From: Atopsyche davidsoni
Lineage: Eukaryota > Arthropoda > Insecta > Trichoptera > Hydrobiosidae
Direction of reading: 5' to 3'
Assembly (NCBI GenBank): GCA_022113835.1
Contig: JAILWY010000008.1
Span: 1,604,001-1,668,000, forward strand
DNA length: 64,000 nt
A program made the translations under genes and the position numbers. Shown here in pieces: positions 35,043 through 44,529 of this stretch (positions are counted from its first letter, which is position 1; the number at the start of each line of letters is the position of its first letter). Under the pieces are notes generated by a model. That model had not been told where the DNA came from and made no database searches. It saw nothing but the letters and a program-made list of their open reading frames with translations.

Positions 35043-35319
35043 TGTGTCGATTTTTGATAAAACGTCAATCAGATGCGTATTTATTACCCATTACGGGTTT
35101 ATTATATTATTTCTTATACATCATATGTAGAGTATGATTGTTAAAAATTATCGATAAGCGGAAGTGATTCGTTAGTACAAGGGTTAGTACACCGGTCATG
35201 TAAACCAGGGGATGTGGGTTCAAATCCCACACAAATCACGATGATATTTTCTTCTATTGAGAGTTTCTTTAAATCATCTTCTATATATGAACTATGTGCC
35301 TAATCATATTAGTAATAAA
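35043..35319 (+). repeat. tRNA-Thr-like repeat, most complete single copy
   Basis: Order: flank with AGATGCGTATTTATTACCC, diverged inverted-repeat arm (CATATGTAGAGTATGATTG), tRNA-like core with GGGTTAGTACACCGGTCATG and B-box GGTTCAAATCC (35218-35228), tail GAGTTTCTTTAAATCATC and the end CATATTAGTAATA. The anticodon-stem-like CCGGT/ACCAGG and loop CATGTAA place TGT (Thr) at the anticodon. A at position 33 and no acceptor-stem pairing argue against a working tRNA. Confidence 0.6.
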
Positions 35320-35560
35320 TAATATTTGGGTGAATCTACGCTAGATTGCGGTCGATCAATTTACGAAAGTTTCAATAGCTCGTACGATAGATTTTTACTT
35401 AGCCAAGACACTATATCACAATCCAATAAAGGACCAATCAGCGACTCGCTGGCGTCGAGCTCCCCCGAGGTTTCGCGAAAACACCCGAAGGGGCTTAAAC
35501 TTAATCATCAAAGAAGTCCATTAGTTAGTGTTATGGTAGTCTGTAGTTAGTAAGACCTCA
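35320..35560 (+). promoter_or_regulatory. GC-richer patch with two CCAAT boxes
   Basis: CCAAT at 35423-35427 and CCAATCAG at 35434-35441 (the classic NF-Y context) precede GCGACTCGCTGGCGTCGAGC. A 74-codon + frame (35326-35550) crosses the patch but is unrecognised and Ser/Lys-rich. A promoter or enhancer is possible; no TATA or exon is visible downstream. Confidence 0.25.
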
Positions 35561-35962
35561 GATATTGTTATCGAATTAGAACGATAACAAATTGTTTGCT
35601 GTTGCCGAGTTTCGCTGTAATGGTATTCTTGATAAAGTTATAATATATACATGCCCATTATCGATTCTTATGGAATCCGTGAATATTTCATGTGAATATA
35701 AACCAATATAATATCTGTATTGTTAAAGCTTTGAATTTGTATCGTATAAATTAAAGTCAAATACTATTCTCGAAACTAATGGATTATTGAGAAGGTAAAT
35801 TAATAAAGGGTAGCTAGTAATAAATATATATTTTTTTTTTATATGATACTTTTATGTTGACAAAATACTTTGAAGTCATAATATAATACTTAAAAAGTAA
35901 ATAAACATTTTCTACTAATACAGCATATTTTCAAATCACATGTAAGATGATGTATATATATA

Positions 35963-36381
35963 CAGTAATACCCCGTTTTACGCGAGGGATACGTTCCGGA
36001 AAAAATCGCGTTAAGTAAAATTCGCGTATATCGGGGTTTACGATTAAACATACATACATAGTCAAAACTTAATACAAAAAAATACGAATCATTGGAATCA
36101 ATCACTTTAATTCTAAAAACACTTTATGCAGTATTACATGTTATTTTTACTGATAAATACATCTATTGTCTTTTGGGTAGCGTTTCTTTTACGTTCTTGT
36201 AAAATATGTTCATAACACCCAACGCTGTTTTAATTGTTGAGAAAAGTCAATAACTACATTATGTTAATACACATTCTTAAATAAGAAATTCGCGTTATGC
36301 GAGGCATTTTAAAGTAAAATTTGAAATTCGCGTTAAAGTGAAACCGCGCATAACGGGGTCGCGTAAAGCGGGGTATTACTG
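35963..36381. mobile_element. pogo/Tigger-like MITE, 419 bp
   Basis: Terminal inverted repeats CAGTAATACCCCGTTTTACGCG (left) and CAGTAATACCCCGCTTTACGCG (right, complement) match at 21 of 22 bases and are flanked by TA on each side. Sub-terminal repeats of TTCGCGTTAA type follow on both sides. CAGT ends with a TA duplication fit Tc1/mariner-superfamily pogo elements. No transposase, so nonautonomous. Confidence 0.8.
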
Positions 36382-36383
36382 TA

Positions 36384-38215
36384 TAATATAATTTCGAAAT
36401 GAGTGTTAAAGCTTTTTGTATTAGTAATTTCTAACGTATTTTGACCCTTAGAGCTATCGGATTACCCTTGCTTATGCACCCCTAGCATATCATAGAGGTT
36501 TTGAGAGCTGACGATAATTGTGTCAGAGACTACACTATAAACAGACTAATCAAATTTGGCCTAATGGCTCAGACGTTGCGGGTTGAATAATAAAGAAGCT
36601 CGTTTGTTACGCTCAGGCTCCAGGCAAGGGTTAAGTGATAAATAATTTTCACTTAAAAGTCACCTATTCGCTCAGCACCCTGTCAACTTTATTATAGCTA
36701 ACCAGGGAATTGACTTTTCCAAGGTTAAATATAAATAAAAGGTGTAGTATACAGTCCATGATTAACTGTTACACTATATAGTTATATTTTTAATGCCAAA
36801 GTCAGGTGTATGATAATAAACATTTATCGAGCCTTATTTCACCTGATACCTTAAGCTAGATAGTTTAAGCTTTACTACAAAAGTCTGAAAAAAGACAGCC
36901 AAGGCGTCAGAATTACAGCCAAACTTTAACGCGTAACTATACCCAGAATATTTTTTTATGCAATAACCACTACAACCTTTTAATATATTTCTCAAATTAA
37001 ACTGCTTATTTTTTTTACAGAGCTTACTTGAGTTTAAATAATAAAAAAAAAATGGTTTGTATATATTGCAATAGCAAAGTGGTAAAAATATGTTTTTGAG
37101 TTTAACATAACTGCACGAATAAATATTGGAAAGTCACAAAAGTTTTTTTTGTGGAAAAGTGGTTTTATCCGAATTGTCGGAATTCTGTCATTATTTAAAA
37201 AGGCTTTGCTTGTTTCCGGTCCTGCGCCAGAGATACACCTCCATTCAGGATACCAACGGATGAAATAAAATAAAAAGCGAGCGTAAAGGAAGAGAATCGT
37301 TTCTTTTTCGTTTACACCCTCACGGTATCTGCTTAAGCGTGACTTGTTTATATCCAAGTTTTAAGTAAAAATAACTCACCCTTTGCATTACGTAAACGCA
37401 CCCATTCCAGTGAAATAGAAAATAATTAAAACAAATATTTTAACTGCACGCAGAGTGGAATGTTTGTTTATTTTATTTTTGTTTGTCATTTGCAAGTATC
37501 ATTTTCACTAGCGTGTGGAATATTTCGTAAAATAGTGGTATTTGTTATTTAACCAACAATATTTAAAACTAAATAAGGTGGTCACTTATAAAGTCCATTT
37601 AAATTCTTTACTTAAAAAAAAAAACTTAAATAAATAAATTTTGTTCAATATGATAAGAATAGTTAAACGACAAATTTTACAAGCAATAAAAATAATTATT
37701 CAAATAAACAAGCTCGTACACGGTTTTGTTGAATAAGTTAAGGTAATGACGTATAAATGTATTAAAATTTGAATAATTAAAATAATTTTTATATGAAACT
37801 TAAATATAAAATTAAAATATGAATAAACTATGAAATTTATGTTATTAAAGATTTTGAGATAAAAAAGCATATACTTATAAAATCCACGGTCTCTTATATT
37901 AGGCAAGATATAGTTTTACTAATAAGGGCACTAAGTCCATTAAGCCCAGGGATCCAAGCTACCTAAATCAGCCCCTCTACGCATTGTCACCCCCTCGTAT
38001 ATTCAATGAATTAATTTCTTCCATGCTTATCTCTTCTCCGTTTAATGCAATGTACTTTTAGGCAAAATTAGTTGTTTGCTGATGAAAATACAAAGATGCG
38101 TATGTTTATTTTATTATAGTGTCCCATTTTTTAATGTGTTTAAATTTATTAATTAAAGTAAATAAGATGAAATCTACGAATGTCACACATTTTTTAGGCT
38201 TGTATGAGATTTAAA
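36384..38215. other. No recognisable gene
   Basis: GC-richer stretches near 36540-36640 (TGGCTCAGACG, faintly A-box-like) and 37190-37340. TTATTTTTTTTACAG|AGC ends at 37020 without a usable donor nearby. A 107-codon minus frame at 37034-37357 is unrecognised and probably chance. Confidence 0.4.
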
Positions 38216-38216
38216 A

Positions 38217-38640
38217 AAAGTCACCAACACTTTTAAACTACATGATATACAGATGACTCTCTTCAACTGTGGTGAAGTGGAGCGATGGTGACTTCGGAAC
38301 AGTCTTGACATCGTCTGGACGATGGACGAGCTGGTGCCGTCCATACTCAAGGACCAGCAAGCTTGGGACAGAAGCGTCTCCTTTGCCAAGAAGACCATAA
38401 CTCGAAGGGAGGAGCTCAGAGCTCCGACCTGAAGAGAAGCCACGGACACTACAAGAATGGCACTGAAGAAGATCGAGAACTGAAGAACACGAGACACAAT
38501 TTTCATGTTTTTCAGGAGAGGCAGACTGGGGAACAGTAAAAAATGCGCTCCCTGGAAAACCCCTCTCACGAATAAATGAATTGTGTATAATTGTGCAAAG
38601 TATTTATTTATTTATTTATAAATTAAAAACCAGATGTCGG
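38217..38640 (+). pseudogene. C-terminal remnant of an R1/jockey-type non-LTR retrotransposon ORF2
   Basis: In the + frame of 38253, T-L-F-N-C, W, R and L, a gap, M-D-E-L-V, I-L-K-D-Q-Q-A-W and F-A-K-K-T-I-T-R-R-E-E-L fit the C-terminal H-T-L-F-x-C ... W ... F-A ... K-E-x-E-R region of R1-clade reverse transcriptases. There are defects: TGA at 38289-38291 where CGA (Arg) is likely, and TGA at 38430-38432. The first His of the zinc-knuckle-like motif reads Met. A 3'-UTR-like stretch with TTTA repeats follows, then the TA run at 38687. The 128-codon minus frame here is the antisense shadow. Confidence 0.55.
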
Positions 38641-38686
38641 CAACCGGAAGTAGTACAGCAGCGCCACCCGGGGCAGACAGTATAAA

Positions 38687-38706
38687 TATATATATATATA
38701 TATATA
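38687..38706. repeat. TA microsatellite
   Basis: About ten TA units directly after CAGACAGTATAAA. It may be the simple-repeat tail of the preceding non-LTR remnant, since such elements often end in short repeats. Confidence 0.7.
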
Positions 38707-38819
38707 CAGATGACTAAGATATAAAAAAGCGCTTGAAACTGTAAGAAAAACTCTTATGGTCCGGTTTCTAACCCGTTTAATAAATCCAGTATAGGGTTCA
38801 GAAATCGCCTCACGGCTAA

Positions 38820-38945
38820 TGAAGACCCGCGGGGTCGCCGGCGGCCGGTAATTGGAGGGTTGGGTTAGGTTGGGTTAGGTTAGGTCTCGCCAGGCTTTGC
38901 TGCCCCTGAAGCTGTAAACTTCAGCAACGCCGCACCCCCGCGTTG
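38820..38945 (+). other. GC-rich stretch with TTAGG-like telomeric repeats
   Basis: 38857-38885 reads as GGTT/GGGTT/AGG units, with three TTAGG motifs, the arthropod telomere repeat, in a CpG-rich context (GGGTCGCCGGCGGCCGG just before). CTGAAG/CTTCAG form a small hairpin near 38907-38924. Interstitial telomere-like tracts can come from break repair or from retroelement UTRs. Confidence 0.5.
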
Positions 38946-40330
38946 CCGATTCGAAAGAGTTAATTTTTATCACGTCCGGTGTGCTTATTCCACGGTTTGT
39001 GTAGAAATGCTTATCCTAAGTAAATATGTTTTCAGGTTCTGTAATGTGTTTACAGAATAAGGTTACTTTTTATTTATAAAAAAAGCGTATAATATTCCTT
39101 CAGTGTATGCTTATAGCGTCGGCATCCTCAACTAAGTATCTATTCTTGATTAATCTATAAGACGAGAAGTAACCCAAATAAAAGGCCAGATCACAGCACT
39201 CTAAGGTAATTTTTGTTGTTTCTGGCCTTTATATACGGTAAAGTTATATAAAACCTCTTTCAGAGACGTTTTATATCTTGAAAGGCTTTATTAACATGGT
39301 AGCACATGATCGACAATCAAGCGTGTTAACCCTTAATCTTGTGACAAGTAAGACAAATACATTAATATAAACTTACATTTTAGTAAGTATTTGATAATGA
39401 CAATTCCCGTACATAAAATAATAGGTTTTCTATTTTTTCCAGGTTTAAAGTGATTAATTTGATAAACATTCAAAACTGTAATAAGGAATCATGAGACTAT
39501 GAGTGAAAAAAATATAGATATTCTAAAACTATTTCAGCTTCTAATATTCATAATTATTAAAAATACAAGAACGACTATCTAACGAATAATAGAATAAGCA
39601 TAATAATTCATGAAAAAAAAATTAGAAAATATATAATTTTTATTCATAAAGGATGATTTTTATAAACATTCTATTCCGTAATATATTATGTAAAATTAAT
39701 TGGAAAATCCTGTGTGGGAGCTTTTATGTAGAAATCCAAAAATAAAATAGAACTACCCTGGAAGTAATTTCACATATGTCAGCTGCAGGGGTAATCAGCT
39801 TGGCTGTGATCACACTTACTTCAGAGCTTTTTAAATTTCCAGCATTATGTGGTGAAAGGGATGGGAGCTTTTAATTTCAAAGAATTTCTGTGCTGACGTT
39901 GTATTTTATTTAGTTTTATTTAATTAAAAGAAGCTCACTAAAAACAACGAGTTCTGTTTTTTAACATTTTTACTTTGTGTGGTATTTTATCTATATAAAG
40001 TTTTTTATTAATATTTACAATCACCTATGCTTGCGTTAATGCTGAATATATACTATAGATAAACTGTATAACAATAAATTTGATAAGTTCTAGTCACTTT
40101 TATTTATAAATTTAAATAAAAACTGACAGTGTTTTCATCACGTAAAACATAATATCTGCTTTGTAACTTTATTCGTGTTTTTACTTTCTGCCTTTGTTGT
40201 GACGAGTTTTAAATAAATGTCATACTTAAATTCTTCTACTTGTTTTATAATTTACCGCTTTTCATGGTTTGAACAAACACAGAATGAGGTATAAGCCTTT
40301 CTCATGCCAATAATTGGAATTACATCACAG
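38946..40330. other. AT-rich DNA without a recognisable gene
   Basis: TTCTATTTTTTCCAG|GTTTAA near 39428-39447 looks like an acceptor but lacks an exon. Moderately GC-richer at 39775-39875. Nothing else supported. Confidence 0.4.
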
Positions 40331-40384
40331 CCTGCCATCAGGCTAGGGTAGGTTTGATCGCATTTCACAAGGCAGTGCTGTCAG

Positions 40385-40490
40385 TCAATAACGGCATGCA
40401 CTCTGAACGTCGGCCGTTATAACGGACGCGCCAATCCGTTACAAGGGCGCTGTATCCGTTATATAAGTACTCATTTTATGACGTCATCAA
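40385..40490 (+). promoter_or_regulatory. Promoter-like cluster: five TAACGG sites, CCAAT, TATA-like, CRE
   Basis: TAACGG or its complement CCGTTA occurs at 40389-40394, 40414-40419, 40420-40425 (together the palindrome CCGTTATAACGG), 40436-40441 and 40456-40461. CCAAT is at 40431-40435, TATATAAG at 40460-40467 and a perfect CRE TGACGTCA at 40479-40486. TAACGG is the Myb-type core. Five copies in 73 bp of AT-rich DNA is well beyond expectation. The order CCAAT then TATA points to + transcription, into the mariner 50 bp downstream; no host exon is visible. Confidence 0.4.
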
Positions 40491-40540
40491 TGCAAGATGT
40501 GCTTCACAATCAAGCAGTAAATTTATAAATCAATATTATA

Positions 40541-41198
40541 CGGTGTGTGCATTATTTATTTCGGATTTTCTAAGAGATGGTGTTGGAAAGAGATGGACTC
40601 GTATTGAATCGCATCAGGCTATATTTTAACATTTCATTGTAGAGCGTCATTATTGAGCTTTTGTTTTCAGTATATGTCATATCGCTGAAGTGTATACAAC
40701 ATTTTTTTTTGAGCTCTCAACATGTCAACTTTTGTACCAACAAAACGTAATTTGCAGGAAGCTTTACTTTTCTGTTTCAATTGGAAGAAAAAACCAACTG
40801 ATAGTCACCGATTGCTGTGTGAAGTTTATGGTGAATATGCTCCATCGCAAAAAATTTGTGAGAACTGGTTTCGACGCTTTAACAATGGTGATTTTGATGT
40901 GGATGACAAAGAACGTCCAGGCTAACCAAAAAGATTGGTAGATGAATAATTAGAGGCATTGCTCGATAAAGACTCGGGTCAAACGCAAGCAGAACTCGCA
41001 GAATCATTGGGAGTTGATCGAGCAACAATTTTAAGACACTTAAAAGTATTGGAAATGGTTCAAAAGCAAGGAAATTGGGTGCCACATGAATTGAAGCCGA
41101 GAGACATCGAAAGGCGATTTTGCTTTTCGGAAATGCTGCTTGAACGCCACAAAAAGAAGTCATTATTGCATCACTTGTGATGCAAAAATCACACACCG
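40541..41198 (+). mobile_element. Internally deleted mariner (658 bp), Mos1/mauritiana-like
   Basis: TA-flanked ends start CGGTGTGTGCATTATTTATT on the left; only ACACACCG remains on the right (41191-41198). Compared with the related 1131-bp copy at 51455, the right portion has been lost from about the T-G-D-E-K-W position onward, joining the transposase middle straight to the outer right end. This makes it a MITE-like derivative that can only move if supplied in trans, and the shortened right terminus makes even that doubtful. Confidence 0.85.
40722..41180 (+). pseudogene. Mariner transposase, N-terminal DNA-binding half, broken
   Basis: ATG at 40722 opens with M-S-T-F-V-P and continues into the paired-like HTH region (C-E-N-W-F-R-R-F about residue 47, then D-F-D-V-D-D-K-E-R-P). 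Stops lie at 40923-40925 (CAA to TAA by comparison with the sister copy) and 40947-40949. The second HTH (A-E-L-A-E-S-L-G-V, with R-A-T-I-L-R-H-L) and the W-V-P-H-E-L linker follow; the frame closes at 41178. The whole DDD catalytic domain is missing. Confidence 0.8.
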
Positions 41199-41200
41199 TA

Positions 41201-43070
41201 TACATTAATAAATTTTAAAATATATAGAAATTTTAAAACTATTTTGAATATAATAAAAAACATCATCTAAGACAAGACCAACTTCTAGTGCAGGTGACGT
41301 GCAATTTTCCTATCAAAGGCAAAGCAAATGCTGGAAACGCAACATTATCTCTACTTCTTGAATATTAATATGATAAAGAACCGCCCGATAGTGTGGTATA
41401 TCAAGGCAAAATAAACTATATATTTTTAAGTATGTATCTAGTTAAAAAACTTGTTTTTTTTTAAATTGTGTTAATAAATATCAGAGGCATCACTTACTGT
41501 GTGAATGCACCTTTACACAAACGATTATCAACAAAATATTCAAAACCAGTCAAATCTACACATTGTTAAATTTCATAATAAAGGATTTTTCTATTAATCC
41601 AATTAACACAAAGAGCCTGTTTGGATGAATAAATCGGATTAATTGAATATTTATTAGTTGTTGCATGACTTGTTTTTTAAAATCTACGAAAAATATATAT
41701 ATATTTATATTTAAATTGCCATTGTGTTCATAAAATAAGTTTTCAAAGTAGAAATATGTCGATACAAAGTAATACAAATAATCTTAAAGGAATTTCATTT
41801 AAGAAATCCCTTTTTAAAATTGTATTTAGTATCAAAAATAAGAGTGAGAAGCATAATACATACATTCTTTCACAAATAAAAATAATTGCTTACCCACACA
41901 CCGACAGAAAGATGTTTTTTCTTTGGATTTTACGCTTCAAGTGAATGTGAAATGAAAAAAATATATGTTTTGTGTAATACAATACAGATATAAAAGTCAC
42001 AAAGGCAAAATAAGAACGAAAAAACGCAAAACAATTTCATTCAATTGCTTGTTTTTGGAGATACATACCTGAAAGTATTTGAATACACAGTAGGAGGAAA
42101 ATCCGAAATTTCTAAAAATATTTCAACAAAAACCCAACACATAAAGTACCGTCTTAACCAAACCGAGCAACAAAGTATACGAAAAGCAAAATAGGGAGGC
42201 TCTGCGAAGAAACTGCAAATGAAAGTATTTTGGATTTCAACATTAAATCACAGCAAACTCACCAATATAAAATATAGAATAAACTACCTGAATATCACAT
42301 AGAATGTAACTATAGTAAAACACTTTGGCTGATATATAATGGGACTGTTTATATTGTAACAAACACTACTGTGTAACAACAAACACTTGATATTCATAGG
42401 TTTTTGGTGTGTTCAAGTTTAAATGCGTAAAAATTAGTTTAAAATAATGTTATAATTTAATTTCATAGTATTTTATGGTGATGGATTTATATGGTTTCAC
42501 TAAATACATGATCTTTAAAAGGCAGACACATAAGAAACTATTAGTATTTCACAACGCTGATTTATTTCTTTTACACTGCGGTTTCTGTCTTTAATGTAAT
42601 TGCTTTATCTGCTGGAATATTTTTTCTGAAAACCAAAAAAAATGCTAAAATATTGGCTTTATGCAAAAGTTTCTCCAACTAATACTATATATCTTTATTC
42701 TTAAATGTCAAGCTGGTGTCCCTGTATTTTACACAATTAGTTTCAAGTTTTGGTGGTTGAAAGTCGGCGGCGTATTAATATTAATGTCAGATAAAATAAA
42801 AGTACTCTTGCTAAATAGATATATTGCCTCAAAAAGTTATGTTTTCGTTAGTAAAGTGAAAATCAAAAAAACGTATATCTTTGTCTGTTACTTTTGTATG
42901 ACGCAAATTATTTGCGTTGAAATAAAAATCGCTTCAAGTAACGTTTTCTCTAAATTAAAAATACAGAAGACAAAAAAGTGAGGCGAGCTAACAACCAAGA
43001 AGCCGATTTGACTGAAAAAAAAGAATTTGTAGTAAATAAACAGACGCAATCTCACGTCTTCACTATTTTT
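41201..43070. other. AT-rich DNA without a recognisable gene
   Basis: Frames of 61-106 codons (e.g. 42661-42981 +) are Lys/Ile/Phe-rich and unrecognised. No repeat family identified. Confidence 0.4.
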
Positions 43071-43074
43071 CAAC

Positions 43075-43300
43075 CCCTAAGGTCTACGGTACACTAGGGA
43101 TTCCGTGACCTATCGGGGTGATTTTTTTAGAAAGACATTGTAAATTCTCCCCTTTTGGTTTGCGGAGAGAGGCCTTTCAGGTATTTGCATTCTACCCCGG
43201 GGGCTATCTGTGACAGGCGCTTTTCTTTATTCCGTAAACAGTTTTTTTTTTCTTCAGCAAAGTGACCACAAGCCTTCACGGCGGGCATGTGACAGTAGTT
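43075..43300. other. GC-richer patch, possible conserved noncoding element
   Basis: Complex sequence with GACCTATCGGGGTG near 43109, TACCCCGGGGGCTATC near 43193 and TGTGACAGGCGC near 43210, next to long T runs. Frameless on both strands. A candidate enhancer. Confidence 0.25.
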
Positions 43301-44256
43301 TTATTTCAATGAAAAAATAACAATGGAAATTACTGTGTGTGAGGATGAAAAATTTCTGCAAGAGCATAATTATTGCACAAGAATAATAGGCAATAAGAAA
43401 ATATAATATGTGTGCTACTTAAGAACGCAATGCAAACTGAGTGGACGAAACAAATTTGTTTGTTTTTTTTGTATCAAACACAGGTGATATACAAACTTAT
43501 ATATTCCGGTCAGTACCTGTCTGATATTTTATAATTGAGTTTTTATCTAAGTGCGTAATGGATATATAATAGTTATGCTATCATAAATACATATTTATTA
43601 CATTGTCAGCCTGTTATATGGATCCAGTACATGTTCACTAGGTAAGGATTTGTGACATTGGTACGTTTATGAGGCATCAGGGGACATGCTTTACCTACCA
43701 CTTAAAAAAAAAATTGTTTAGTTCAAAACTATTAATTTATGAGCATGTGGATCTATATGCTGAAGTTAAAGAGGCCGAAACCCGATTTTTGATATATTCT
43801 GTTAATTATACTTTATATTTGTTAATTAATTCAAGTCGTATTATAACAAAACCCAAAAAAAAAACATATCATAAAAAATTTAATTCATCAATGTTATTTA
43901 ATTTTATACTCGCTCATATTGGTGTAAAACTTTTTGTCAAACCTAGAAGAGATATTTTAATTATTGTTACTTTTATTAAGCATCTTTAAACAAAAAATGC
44001 ATGTAAACACAAGCCTTGGGTGTCAAAATAAAAATGTCGTGTTAAATGATGTCGTTTTCCTACTAAACCATTACCGGTATAGTTGTGTTTGAAGCAAACA
44101 TCGTTAGAATAAGATATCACTTGAATATGTTGGCTCAAGCCATGCCGTGTTATATTATTTAAGAGAAATTTTAATAGAACGCCTAGTGTACATTTTCTGA
44201 AAAATTTATCATAAAATTAATCATAGAAAATCTAAACATTATATAAAGTACATTTT
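43301..44256. other. AT-rich DNA without a recognisable gene
   Basis: A 106-codon + frame at 43669-43989 is hydrophobic/basic and unrecognised, with no upstream signals. Nothing else. Confidence 0.4.
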
Positions 44257-44529
44257 TTAGAAAATTGCTTTTACTTCAGCCCTGAAACTCAGGGAGATAA
44301 AAAAATATACACATCTAGATTGACAAAGCGCTAAAAGTTTTCTGTCTTCATCCAGTAGTCGATATTGATTTCCACTGAGCTGTTCAGGCTGTGTGGAATG
44401 ACAGATAGGCTCCGGCGCGGGTGCCACTTTAAAACAGCTTTCCAACTTTCGGGTCTCCATCGCGGGAGGAGCTTTCAATGCAGAACAGCTTGCTGGAGCT
44501 TTCACGTCGCCAAGCTTTGAAAAATTCAC
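44257..44529 (-). CDS. Protein-like minus-strand frame, possible exon
   Basis: The first ~65 codons have balanced composition (Ala/Pro/Leu/Glu-rich, with A-P-A-P-E-P-I-C-H and R-L-L-D-E-D-R-K-L-L-A-L-C-Q), unlike the AT-driven frames nearby, and are GC-richer than the flanks. A TTTTTCAAAG acceptor-like site near 44520 could open an exon on the minus strand. The 3' end becomes Phe/Ile-rich after about 44320, suggesting the coding part stops there, but no strong donor is seen. Not recognised. It might equally be a GC-richer noncoding element. Confidence 0.22.
   Translation of the reverse strand: MNFSKLGDVKAPASCSALKAPPAMETRKLESCFKVAPAPEPICHSTQPEQLSGNQYRLLDEDRKLLALCQSRCVYFFISLSFRAEVKAIF

Noticed and set aside
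35170..35238. A functional tRNA-Thr gene
   Set aside because: B-box and anticodon-arm-like parts are present, but position 33 is not T, the acceptor stem does not pair, and the segment recurs as a repeat at 7.9, 8.3, 8.7 and 30.3 kb.
38183..38569. 128-codon minus frame, the second longest in the window
   Set aside because: It is antisense to the + strand non-LTR ORF2 remnant, which explains its composition.
40879..41205. 108-codon minus frame
   Set aside because: Antisense to the mariner transposase.
42661..42981. 106-codon + frame as a gene
   Set aside because: Same reasons; composition follows the background and nothing is recognisable.
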